DNA from: Labia minor | Taxonomy: Eukaryota > Arthropoda > Insecta > Dermaptera > Spongiphoridae | Reading direction: 5' to 3' | Assembly: GCA_963082975.1 (NCBI GenBank) | Contig: OY720345.1 | Coordinates: 59,998,528 to 60,062,527, forward strand | Length of the DNA: 64,000 nucleotides | Shown here: positions 28,591-37,360 of the stretch, piece after piece | How the letters are laid out: each line of letters opens with the position of its first letter | How positions within the stretch are numbered: the first letter of the stretch is position 1 | Program-made: the position numbers and the translations under genes | Notes under the pieces: model-generated | The model's input: only the letters and a program-made list of their open reading frames with translations | Database searches by the model: none | What the model was told of the DNA's origin: nothing

Positions 28591-29219
28591 TTTTTACCGA
28601 CCGACGATAGTAAGGGAGGTATTGTTTTCACACCAAATTTCACATGTGGAGATTTTTAGATATCTCCACGAATCATGCATTTTCTAAACAGAAAAAAGTA
28701 TTTTTAGCATGATGTCTGTCCGTCCGTCCGTCCGTATAGATGTGTACAGCCTGAACGGCTCAACCGATTTTGATGAAATTTGGTATATTTACTTAATGCA
28801 TCAGGGGGATGAATTGATCAACTTTTGGTGCAATTCCGGAAACCGGAAGTGGTAGTATTAGCGATCGACGATAGGAAGGAAAGGGTTATTTTCACACCAA
28901 AGGAGATTTTTTTATATATCACCACGAATCATGCACTTTGTATTGGTTTTATCCTCGAGAAAAATCATATTTATTAGTTTTTTCTTGATTTAAAATTATA
29001 TGACGTCATCCAGCCATTCATGACGTCACAGCCTGGTCTTGCATATATATTATAAATAAAATGAAATTAAAAATGTTTATATTTATTATTTATGTATCCA
29101 TATCTGTTTTTTATTACCTTAATAGATATATTAAAATTATTTGAAATTGTTTCTGTAGCTGGAAATTAATTTATTTCAAACAGTCGGTCGGTTCGGACCT
29201 GGCCACAGGTCAACTTATT
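28591..29219 (+). mobile_element. Family B element, copy B1
   Basis: About 625 bp starting TTTTTACCGACCGACGATAG and ending GTCGGTCGGTTCGGACC..GGTCAACTTAT. CCGACCGAC near the start and GTCGGTCGG near the end form a short inverted repeat. Inside, a block of about 85 bp (CGACGATAG.., TTTTCACACCAAA, CCACGAATCATGCA) occurs twice in direct order. It has a GTCCGTCCGTCC microsatellite and no coding capacity. It abuts the right arm of foldback repeat F1. Confidence 0.7.
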
Positions 29220-29269
29220 TTATATTTATATTTTCCCAATCCAGTCACACGTGTAAATAATTAATCTTA

Positions 29270-30620
29270 TCTTATCTTATCTTCTTATGAGAGTAAAAAT
29301 TGTTTCTCTGTTTGTTTCTCTGTTTCTTTGTTCTCAAAAACCGCTCTAACGATTTTTTTGAAATTCACACCTGTGATAGTATTTATAAAGAAAAATTGAG
29401 TTTTATTGACCACATCTCACGAAACTTTATTAGTTCTTCTTAATTTAAATTTATAATATATGGATGACGTCACAACCACCGCATGTGAGATATATATATC
29501 TATTCTTAAAATAAAATTAAAAATATTTATATTATATTCATATATTTGATTTTTTAATTTCATTAATAGTTTTACATTTAAATTATTTGAAATTGTTTCA
29601 CACAACGTTTAAAAGAAGATTTATCTTTATATTCGATTCGATATATAGTAGGAGAATTAAATGACGTTATCAATTTATTATACTCCGGTAAATATTATAA
29701 AATATTATTTACTAAATATTCAAACAATATCAAATATTCAATTAGATAAAACATTTATTTGTTTTTGTGTTCTTATTTAAAATACATTTTAATTTAATCA
29801 GTAAATTAATTATATATATTATTATTGTAAATGTTATATCTATCTATGTGTCCCTTCATACATTTTGAATTCACCCATAATATATCTTATATTCTTATAT
29901 ACTTACTTGAATATAATTTAAAAAGTTTTAAAAGTTTTTTTTTAATATTTTATGAATTCAAATCGTCAATTGAAAATGAAAAATCCAATTATGAGATCAA
30001 TTATTCATATAATTTTAAATGTTTTCGTGTTTTATAAATAAAATATTAAAAAAATAAACTTATAAACAAAATATTCTTTGAATTATTTTGAAACATTTTA
30101 GGAAACAAATTTTTAATGGGTCATTTTTAGAAATTCCATTTAACAATTATAATAAATAATTAAAAAATTGTAAAATTTTTAAAGTATATAAAAATAAATT
30201 GTACCACTCGGGGGTACAGGGGGCGGAGCCCCCGTCCAGCTGTGAAGAGCGCCGAACGATTTTTTTGAAATTCACACCCGAGATAGTATTTATAAAGAAA
30301 AATTGAGTTTTATTGATCATATCTCACGAAACTACATTTTTATTAGTTTTGTTCTTCTAAATTTAAATGTATATATGTGACGTCACAACCACCGCCTGTG
30401 AGATATATATATCTATTCTTAAAATAAAATTAAAAATATTTATATTATATTCATATATTTGATTTTTTTTTTATTTCATTAATAGTTTTACATTTAAATT
30501 ATTTGAAATTGTTTCACACAACGTTTTGAAGATTTATCTTTATATTCGATTCGATATATAGTAGGAGAATTAAATGACGTTATCAATTTATTATACTCCG
30601 GTAATTATTATAAAATATTT
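29270..30620 (+). repeat. Composite repeat block, direct and inverted duplications
   Basis: Two diverged direct copies of a ~380-bp unit (about 29338-29720 and 30250-30620) share ACGATTTTTTTGAAATTCACA, GATATATATATCTATTCTTAA and GATATATAGTAGGAGAATTAA. Between them, 30195-30250 carries a truncated Helitron-like 3' end (GGGGGCGGAGCCCCCGTC). A TCTTATGAGAG start near 29283, with AAAACCGCTCTAACG, resembles Helitron 5' ends. I read the region as nested or duplicated Helitron pieces. Confidence 0.5.
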
Positions 30621-31184
30621 GTTTATGTTAGGAAAACATATCAAAAAAGAGAATTTACATTTTGTATGAAGGGACACAAATAATAATAATATATAATTAA
30701 TTTACTGATTAAATTAAAAAATTGTAAAATTTTTAAAGTATATAAAAATAAATTGTATAAATTGGTTAAAGGGTCGAGTGATAGTTCGGTGTCACAGGTA
30801 TATATTTTATATCAACACGCCTACTTTTCTGTTTGTATGTTATTATTTGAATGGCGATTCGGTGAATGGTTAATGGTTAATTAACGATCCATATAACATC
30901 ATCGACTGGGCCGCTACCATAAGGAGTGAAAATAGTGTCGAATAGAAATAGACGATATTACTTGGATTAATCTTATTATACTAGCTAAAATTGTTTGTTT
31001 TATAACCACTTGGGGCGCTAAACAGTTTTTCAAAAAAACACTATAGAAAAAAAAATATATGTATATATTATATATTTATGTATTATTGAGGAGCACAAGT
31101 TCATTCATTTTACTCAGATTGATGCAAATGTGTAACATTTAATAATTGTAATAAATAATTAAAGAATTGTATATCAATATTTTT
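30621..31184. repeat. Repeat debris left of the LINE
   Basis: A segment at about 30655-30720 (TGTATGAAGGGACACA and neighbours) is the inverse complement of 29785-29875. The phrase AAAGGGTCGAGTGA..GGTGTCACAGGTAT at 30770 echoes AAAGGGTAGAGCGA..GGTGTCCCAGGTAT at 31186. No ORF. Confidence 0.45.
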
Positions 31185-31523
31185 CAAAGGGTAGAGCGAA
31201 TGCCGGTGTCCCAGGTATTAATATTACCAGCCAAATCCAATAATAATGAATCATTTTTTTAACTTAAGTACCAGTACTTTTAACCAAATACGATGTACCA
31301 CTCGGGGGTACAGGGGGCGGAGCACCCGTTCAGCTGTGAAGAGCGCCGAAGGCGCTCTGACCAGCTGGTTATATATTTATGTATATATTGTGAGACATTT
31401 TATTATTACCCTAACAAAATTAATTAAAATATAAAAAAAAAAAATTTTCAATTTTTTTAATAGTTTAAACTAATTGTATTTATATTCAATATCTAATAAA
31501 TTATAAATTAAAATTATTAGATA
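31185..31523 (+). repeat. Left 339-bp direct repeat flanking the LINE (Helitron 3' end inside)
   Basis: Bases 31185-31523 match 35707-36045 over 339 positions at a constant offset of 4522. I saw no difference, and a 62-codon frame inside translates identically in both. The block includes a Helitron-like 3' end: the hairpin GAGCGCC-GAA-GGCGCTC at 31341-31357 followed 11 nt later by CTGG with T outside. The LINE lies exactly between the two copies. Confidence 0.85.
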
Positions 31524-31623
31524 ATAATAATAATAATAATAATAGCCTTTATTAGTTCTTACATGTACAAAATCATATTAAATAGTAATATAAATACAAT
31601 AATAATATTTACAAATTTATATA

Positions 31624-31657
<34 letters not shown>

Positions 31658-31662
31658 TTTTT

Positions 31663-34600
31663 TTATTTTTGTATGGAACTAGGCCCTTTTAGGGCATAGG
31701 CCTCTCCCAGTCTTTTCCATTTTGGCCTATCTCTTGCAATCTTCATCCAGTCTATTCCGACTTCTCTAATGAACTCTTTAGACCATCTATTTGGCGGTCT
31801 TCCTCGATTTCTGGTTTTATCCAATGGACACCATTCGGTAGTGATTTTTGTCCACCTATCGTTGTTCATCCTCGCCACATGTCCTGCCCATCTCCATTTC
31901 AACTTCCTTACAGCTATGTTGATATTTTCCACCTTTGTTTTCTTGTAAATATCGGTTATTCGTTGCTTATCCATCCTTCTCACACCAAGTATACTTCTTA
32001 TCATACTTCTCTGAGTGGTTTCCAATTTTGTCGATATTTTTTCTATCATCGTCCATGTTTGTGAGCCATAATTAAGTGTTGGTAAGATACACTTTTTAAA
32101 AACTTTTATTTTAGACGATATGTCTAGTTCTTTGTTTTTTAAGATAAATTTCAAGCCCCAAAACTTACCCCAAGATATTCCTATTCTTCTTGTTAATTCT
32201 TCATATGTTCTTGATTTATTAAAATTTAGTTTTTGACCCAGGTAAATTATTTCTTTTTTACATATGATGGGCGGTTCATTTTTTCCATAAGAAATATCTC
32301 TTTCGTCGCAATTTGTAATTATCACTGTTTTTTTGTTGTTGATTTTGAGGCCTATTTTTTTGCTTTCTTGATTTAATTCTCTAATCATACTTTTTATTTC
32401 CTTTTTTGAGGTCCCTATAACGACCACATCGTCAGCGAATCTTAGATTACTTAAATATCGTCCGTTCACTCTTAGGCCCCTCTTTTCCCATTTTAGTTGA
32501 CGGAACACTTCTTCTAGAGCACAGTTAAATAACAATGGTGACAATGGATCCCCTTGTCTAACGCCTCTCTCTACAGTAAAGAAAGGTCCAGGATCATCAA
32601 TAATAACTCTTGCCTGCGAATCCTCGTATATTTTTTTGATTAGGTTGGTATATCCAGTGTCCACACCTTGAGATATCATAGCGTGAAAGACACTCTCTTG
32701 ATAAACCGAGTCGAAGGCTTTCTCGTAGTCTATGAACGCTAGGTAAATTTCTATTTTATATTCAATTGATTTTTCAATTATTTGATTTAATGTGTGCAGA
32801 TGGTCGCATGTTGAATAGTTTTTTCTGAATCCGGCTTGTTCTACTGACTGCGAATTTGTAAGGATATTTTCCAATCGATTATTAATTAGTTTCATAAATA
32901 TTTTTCCGATATTCGAAGTAATTGTTATCGGTCTGTAATTTTTAATATTCTTTGGATCACCTTTTTTAAATAAGATCATTATATTGGAAGTTTTCCATTG
33001 TTTTGGTATAATTTGACTTTTAATTATATTATTAAAAATAGATGTAAGTGGCTTTTTAATTAGTTTGATTGAGAGTCTCAATATTTCATTTTTTACACCG
33101 TCTATTCCTGGGGTTTTTCCTGATTTTAAATTATTAATAACGAATTCAATTTCACTTTCAATAAATAGAGGTATATTTATATTTTCATTTGGATGGATTA
33201 AGTTGTTGTTATGTTCCCTTAATATATTAGGATTACTGTATAGTTTTTTATAAAATTTGGTTGCTATAATTTTTATTTGGGTTCTATTAAATTTTTGATT
33301 TTTATTTTCATCATTGAGACTTGGAATTAATGTAATTCCCATGGATAGTTCTTTTTTTATTTTTTTAATAGAATTATATGGTTCTATATAATTTTTTATT
33401 ATGTTATCATTATAATCTTTTAAATCTTTTTTTATGTGATATTTAACCAATTTACAAAGAATATTATGTTCGATTTTACCATTTATTGTGTTTCTTTTTA
33501 TTTTTAATTCATTTCTTTGTTTTATTAGTTTTTTTGTATTTTCAGATAACTTGTGATTTTTTTTATATAATTCTTCGGATTTATCTTGCAACATTTTTAT
33601 ATTTTTTTCAAAAATATCGTATTGATCCTGTGTTTGTTGAATATTGAAGAAATTGATATTTTTAAGTTCATTTTCTACTTTTAAAATAATTTCTGTTGTT
33701 ACATTTTGAATATTTATTATTTTCATGATTTGTTTATTGCATTTTGGATTTGGTCTTCCTAAAATTACACTCGAAGATAATTCTACCTTTATTAAACGAT
33801 GGTCGGTGAAAAATGCAAATTTGTTATCAATTTCAAATTTACGTATCAAATTCATATGAGGAGATAGAATGTAGTCAATTTCGTTTTTATAAATTCCATT
33901 TGGAGCCATCCAAGTCCACTTTCTACCTGCTCTCTTCTTATAAAATGTATTTACAATTTTTAAATTGTTTGTTTGACAGAAGTGTACCAATCTAACTCCA
34001 TTTCCATTTCTTTTTCCATAGCCATAAGGTCCGATGATCATCTTTTCTTCTTCTATTCTCTTTCCTACTTGGCTGTTGAAGTCTCCAATTAGAATTAATT
34101 TATTTTTAATATTATTACGGTATTCGTCTACAACATTGGCAAGCAAAATATAGAAGTCCTCGGTTGTTTGTTCATCAGCCTCCGCTGTTGGTGCATATAC
34201 TTGTACGATTGTTATAGTACAATTGTTTTTATAGGCAAGTTTCAAAAGTGCTATTCTATCCGAAAAACCCCTAAACTCCACAATATATTTTTTCATGCTA
34301 TTTTTTACCATGAAACCGACTCCCCGTCTTCCTCTTATCTGACCAATGTAATAAAAAATATAGCCAGATTTTCTTTGTAATATTTTTTCACCTATTCTCT
34401 TTACTTCTGACAGCCCCAAAATATCAATTTGAACACCCTCAAGAGCATTTTCAAGTTCGATTAATTTTTCCTCGTCTTTCAGGCTACGAACGTTTAATGT
34501 TGCTAGTATTATTTTTTCATATTTATTTTTATTATTTTTTTCCTTTGAATTATTTTTATTTAAGTTTCTATTTATATCTTTCTTTTTAAATGAAATCTTT

Positions 34601-34782
34601 TGTTTTAATTTATTATTTTCAGTATTATCATTAATTCTATTAAGGTTAGTATGGTCGAAAATATTATGAATTGGGAGGTTTTGGTCGGTTATGCCCGAGT
34701 TGACCAGACTTACTGGGCAGGAGTCGAGATTTTGAGTATTTTTTTCTTTCAGATGTTCTAAAGACCTAGCTCCTATGATCAT
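31663..34782 (-). CDS. LINE ORF2: APE endonuclease and reverse transcriptase
   Basis: 1039 residues. In LINEs this protein nicks target DNA and copies its own RNA onto the nick. A Lys/Asn-rich N-terminus (about 1-90) precedes an apurinic-type endonuclease: LATLNVRSL, GLSEVKR, QVYAPTAEAD, GDFNSQVG (233-240), EIDYIL and FFTDHRLI. The reverse transcriptase follows: SGKTPGIDG, YRPIT, FIDYEKAFDSV, RQGDPLSPLLF and FADD (782-785). The C-terminus has LPTLNYGSQTWT and WRWAGHVARM..GRPPNRW. All catalytic residues I can check are present. The ATG at 34782 follows the ORF1 stop by three bases (TAG GAA ATG), suggesting termination-reinitiation. Base composition matches the AT-rich surroundings. Confidence 0.95.
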   Translation of the reverse strand: MIIGARSLEHLKEKNTQNLDSCPVSLVNSGITDQNLPIHNIFDHTNLNRINDNTENNKLKQKISFKKKDINRNLNKNNSKEKNNKNKYEKIILATLNVRSLKDEEKLIELENALEGVQIDILGLSEVKRIGEKILQRKSGYIFYYIGQIRGRRGVGFMVKNSMKKYIVEFRGFSDRIALLKLAYKNNCTITIVQVYAPTAEADEQTTEDFYILLANVVDEYRNNIKNKLILIGDFNSQVGKRIEEEKMIIGPYGYGKRNGNGVRLVHFCQTNNLKIVNTFYKKRAGRKWTWMAPNGIYKNEIDYILSPHMNLIRKFEIDNKFAFFTDHRLIKVELSSSVILGRPNPKCNKQIMKIINIQNVTTEIILKVENELKNINFFNIQQTQDQYDIFEKNIKMLQDKSEELYKKNHKLSENTKKLIKQRNELKIKRNTINGKIEHNILCKLVKYHIKKDLKDYNDNIIKNYIEPYNSIKKIKKELSMGITLIPSLNDENKNQKFNRTQIKIIATKFYKKLYSNPNILREHNNNLIHPNENINIPLFIESEIEFVINNLKSGKTPGIDGVKNEILRLSIKLIKKPLTSIFNNIIKSQIIPKQWKTSNIMILFKKGDPKNIKNYRPITITSNIGKIFMKLINNRLENILTNSQSVEQAGFRKNYSTCDHLHTLNQIIEKSIEYKIEIYLAFIDYEKAFDSVYQESVFHAMISQGVDTGYTNLIKKIYEDSQARVIIDDPGPFFTVERGVRQGDPLSPLLFNCALEEVFRQLKWEKRGLRVNGRYLSNLRFADDVVVIGTSKKEIKSMIRELNQESKKIGLKINNKKTVIITNCDERDISYGKNEPPIICKKEIIYLGQKLNFNKSRTYEELTRRIGISWGKFWGLKFILKNKELDISSKIKVFKKCILPTLNYGSQTWTMIEKISTKLETTQRSMIRSILGVRRMDKQRITDIYKKTKVENINIAVRKLKWRWAGHVARMNNDRWTKITTEWCPLDKTRNRGRPPNRWSKEFIREVGIDWMKIARDRPKWKRLGEAYALKGPSSIQK

Positions 34783-34785
34783 TTC

Positions 34786-35565
34786 CTATTCATCGTCATC
34801 ACTCTCGTCAGGCTTTTGGGACCCATCACATTTCTCTATTTTATTATAAAATGATGTTATTTTGCCTTCATTTAGTCTAATTCTTTTTTCTTTATTCTCT
34901 ATTTTATCATTCAATTTATCATAAGTTGAACTATTTTTAGAATTTTCAGGAGAATTTCTTAATGCTCTTTTTTTAATATTTCTATTTTTATTCGATTCAT
35001 TATCAAATTTTTCTATAATAAGTTGATCGTATTTTAATATGGCAAATTTGCCTTCCTTCCTTGCCTTTATTAATTTAGGAATTAATTCTTTCCTTCTAGC
35101 CAATACATCTTTGGGAAAATCATCAGTAATGTAATACTTCGAATTTTTAAATTTTTTATTATTTCTGAGGATAATTTTTTTATTTCTCAAAGACAGCATG
35201 GATATTAGAACTGGTCTTGTTTTATTTTCTGAGGGGCGTCCTATGCGCTTTATAATATTAATATGTTCAATATTAATCTCATTATTGGTTTTTTCTTTAA
35301 CGATTGATATCACCTTATCCTCCAGTTCGCCAGGATGTTCCTCGTCTTCATCCAGCCCATGTAATATAATGTTTTTTAATTTATTTTCATGTTCCATTTT
35401 CCTCATTCTTTGTTCAAGTTCGACTAATCTTTTTTCAAACGTTTCGAATTTTTGTTCTACCAAAGAGAATAACTTAGTTTCAAGATGTTCATTATTCTTT
35501 TTTATTATATTTTTAATATCATCCTTCCACTCTCTTAAGAAATTCAATAATTCGGTTTTTTCCAT
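34786..35565 (-). CDS. LINE ORF1: coiled-coil, RRM-like RNA-binding protein
   Basis: 259 residues from the first ATG at 35565 (MEKTELLNFLREW); the open frame runs four codons further up only via TTG. ORF1 proteins coat LINE RNA. Seen: an N-terminal coiled-coil-like heptad region (about 10-65, rich in Leu/Glu/Lys), then NIILHGLDEDE, IKRIGRPSENKTRPVLISM and ITDDFPKDVLARRKEL, the RRM/C-terminal-domain pattern of insect ORF1 proteins found beside similar ORF2s. It ends with a Lys/Asn-rich, then acidic (DESDDDE) tail. It is intact. Confidence 0.88.
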   Translation of the reverse strand: MEKTELLNFLREWKDDIKNIIKKNNEHLETKLFSLVEQKFETFEKRLVELEQRMRKMEHENKLKNIILHGLDEDEEHPGELEDKVISIVKEKTNNEINIEHINIIKRIGRPSENKTRPVLISMLSLRNKKIILRNNKKFKNSKYYITDDFPKDVLARRKELIPKLIKARKEGKFAILKYDQLIIEKFDNESNKNRNIKKRALRNSPENSKNSSTYDKLNDKIENKEKRIRLNEGKITSFYNKIEKCDGSQKPDESDDDE

Positions 35566-35706
35566 TATTTTCCTCAAAATATTATATAAATGAGTCTCCT
35601 ACCTGACAAAGTGAGAAAAGATAAGCAGATGTCCCCACTATAAGTTTCGGCAGCTCTCTCGAAATGCGTCCGTTCAGCTTGGACTCTCGCACTCGACTCA
35701 AAAAAT

Positions 35707-36045
35707 CAAAGGGTAGAGCGAATGCCGGTGTCCCAGGTATTAATATTACCAGCCAAATCCAATAATAATGAATCATTTTTTTAACTTAAGTACCAGTACT
35801 TTTAACCAAATACGATGTACCACTCGGGGGTACAGGGGGCGGAGCACCCGTTCAGCTGTGAAGAGCGCCGAAGGCGCTCTGACCAGCTGGTTATATATTT
35901 ATGTATATATTGTGAGACATTTTATTATTACCCTAACAAAATTAATTAAAATATAAAAAAAAAAAATTTTCAATTTTTTTAATAGTTTAAACTAATTGTA
36001 TTTATATTCAATATCTAATAAATTATAAATTAAAATTATTAGATA
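35707..36045 (+). repeat. Right 339-bp direct repeat flanking the LINE
   Basis: Copy of 31185-31523. After 36045 the sequence diverges (ATCTGAGAG here, against the ATAATAATA tail of the LINE on the left). Its hairpin lies at 35863-35879 and the Helitron-like terminus CTGG ends at 35890. Its position makes it the upstream half of what looks like a very long target-site duplication. Confidence 0.85.
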
Positions 36046-36951
36046 TCTGAGAGAAAATACTTCGACACAATGAACACAAGAATTTTCGAGTTCATTAGCA
36101 CCTCTATATGTATATATATATATATAAATATTAAAGAACATAACTCATGTACATATATATACCATATATTTATAAATACCGATTGATTACTTAATGGAAA
36201 GAATTAAAAGATTAATAATTTTTCAGTTAATATTGAGATTAGATTAATCTTAATGCCGAGCTACCAGGTGATGGTCTATTCACCATTATTTAAGTTTACA
36301 CGCCTTCCATGTAGTTTTGAACCCCTGGCTTTTGTCCGATCATAGTAGGCTGACCAGCAGAGCGCATAACCGCGCTTCTTTTGTACTCCACTCCCCAGTG
36401 ACATTTGCTCAAGCCTCCGCCCCTAGGCCATTTACACTAAATACAAAGATATTGCGTCAAAACCTTAAGAAATTTTTATTTAAAAAGCGAGAAGTGACGG
36501 TATATACAATTTTCATTTTCTTTTCATTTTATACCAATACATATGTCGAAGATAATCGATGAATATCCTATATAAATAAAATTCTTTTTATCATTTTTGG
36601 GGCGGTGTGTCAGCCTTCCGGTGTAATGTCACAAGAAAATTGTCATCTTGCACGCGCGTGACAAAATTCTTTAGTCAAGGTTGACAGCCTTGGCCGCCTC
36701 CTCGATCGCAAATCAAAGCCTTTTTTGGGACACGAAGACAAATTGTTGCTTTGTTCGTGTTGATCGTACTCTGGTGTGTTTAGGGATCAAAGGGAGAGGC
36801 ATTCGTTTTATACCTTTCTAAAAAACATATTCTATATTTTGGTTTCTTATATAATTGTGAGTGATCAATGAAGGAAAAAATAATAAATTCGCTAACAGAC
36901 GAATTAATCTAGAAAAAATACATTTTTTAATCAAATACGAAAGTACATTTA
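36046..36951. other. Intergenic DNA with GC-richer blocks
   Basis: GC-richer blocks without recognisable coding lie at about 36240-36440 and 36600-36790 (with GCACGCGCGTGACA and CAAGGTTGACAGCCTTGG, the latter an inverted repeat). An 81-codon ORF at 36317-36562 has no motif. The remainder is AT-rich. Confidence 0.4.
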
Positions 36952-37360
36952 CGAGGCCAGCTCAATAAGTCCGTGAATTTTTGAATGAAACACAGGTTTT
37001 TGGATAAAAAAATATTTTATTTTTCAACTTATTGTTCGTCTCGTTTGAGCTCTATACACTTCGTCCAACGTTTCTCCAATTTTTTTATCTCTTCCAAAAA
37101 ATAAGATTTGTCCAGGGCATTAAAATAGATTTGTTTGTGAGATGATTTCATCGTTGGAGTCACATCTCTTTCCACCGAGCCATTTTTTGAAGTTTGGAAA
37201 AAGTCACTCGGGGCTAAATCACGAGGTAGTCTGTTATTAATGGACGTTAAACAAAAACTAAAAGACCCAGCTGGTTCAAATTTCATCAGGAGTCAGCTGA
37301 TAGTTGCCTGCTAACAGGATCAGTGTTTTAAAAAGTCACGGACTTATTGACCTGCCCTCG
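36952..37360 (-). mobile_element. Deleted mariner transposon (409 bp)
   Basis: Inverted ends CGAGGCCAGCTCAATAAGTC and, read inward from the right, CGAGGGCAGGTCAATAAGTC. The minus frame 37286-37029 translates to LAPSDFF, LDKSYFLEEIKKLEKRWTKC and IELK, the C-terminus of mariner transposase around its third catalytic Asp. Full mariners are about 1.3 kb, so most of the gene is deleted. A TA precedes the left end; the right-hand TA is not exact. Confidence 0.88.

Larger units (their letters stand above)
31524..35706 (-). mobile_element. Two-ORF LINE, RTE-like, apparently complete (4183 bp)
   Basis: Minus-strand non-LTR retrotransposon bounded exactly by the 339-bp direct repeats. Order in its own direction: 5' UTR of about 141 nt, ORF1 (35565-34786), 3-nt gap, ORF2 (34782-31663), A-rich 3' UTR, and a tail of ATT triplets (31521-31545 region). 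Neither ORF contains a stop or frameshift. The 3' microsatellite tail, the APE-type endonuclease and the C-terminal WAGHVAR..GRPPNRW motif fit the RTE/Proto2-like group, but clade placement needs a tree. Confidence 0.9.

Noticed and set aside
35768-35956. 62-codon ORF present twice (also at 31246-31434)
   Set aside because: It is duplicated only because the 339-bp block is duplicated. It spans a Helitron hairpin and has no domain.
31185-36045. Reading the 339-bp flanks as LTRs of a retrotransposon
   Set aside because: They do not start TG or end CA, there is no primer-binding site, and the enclosed element is a LINE with APE endonuclease and a triplet-repeat tail. The flanks contain an unrelated Helitron end.
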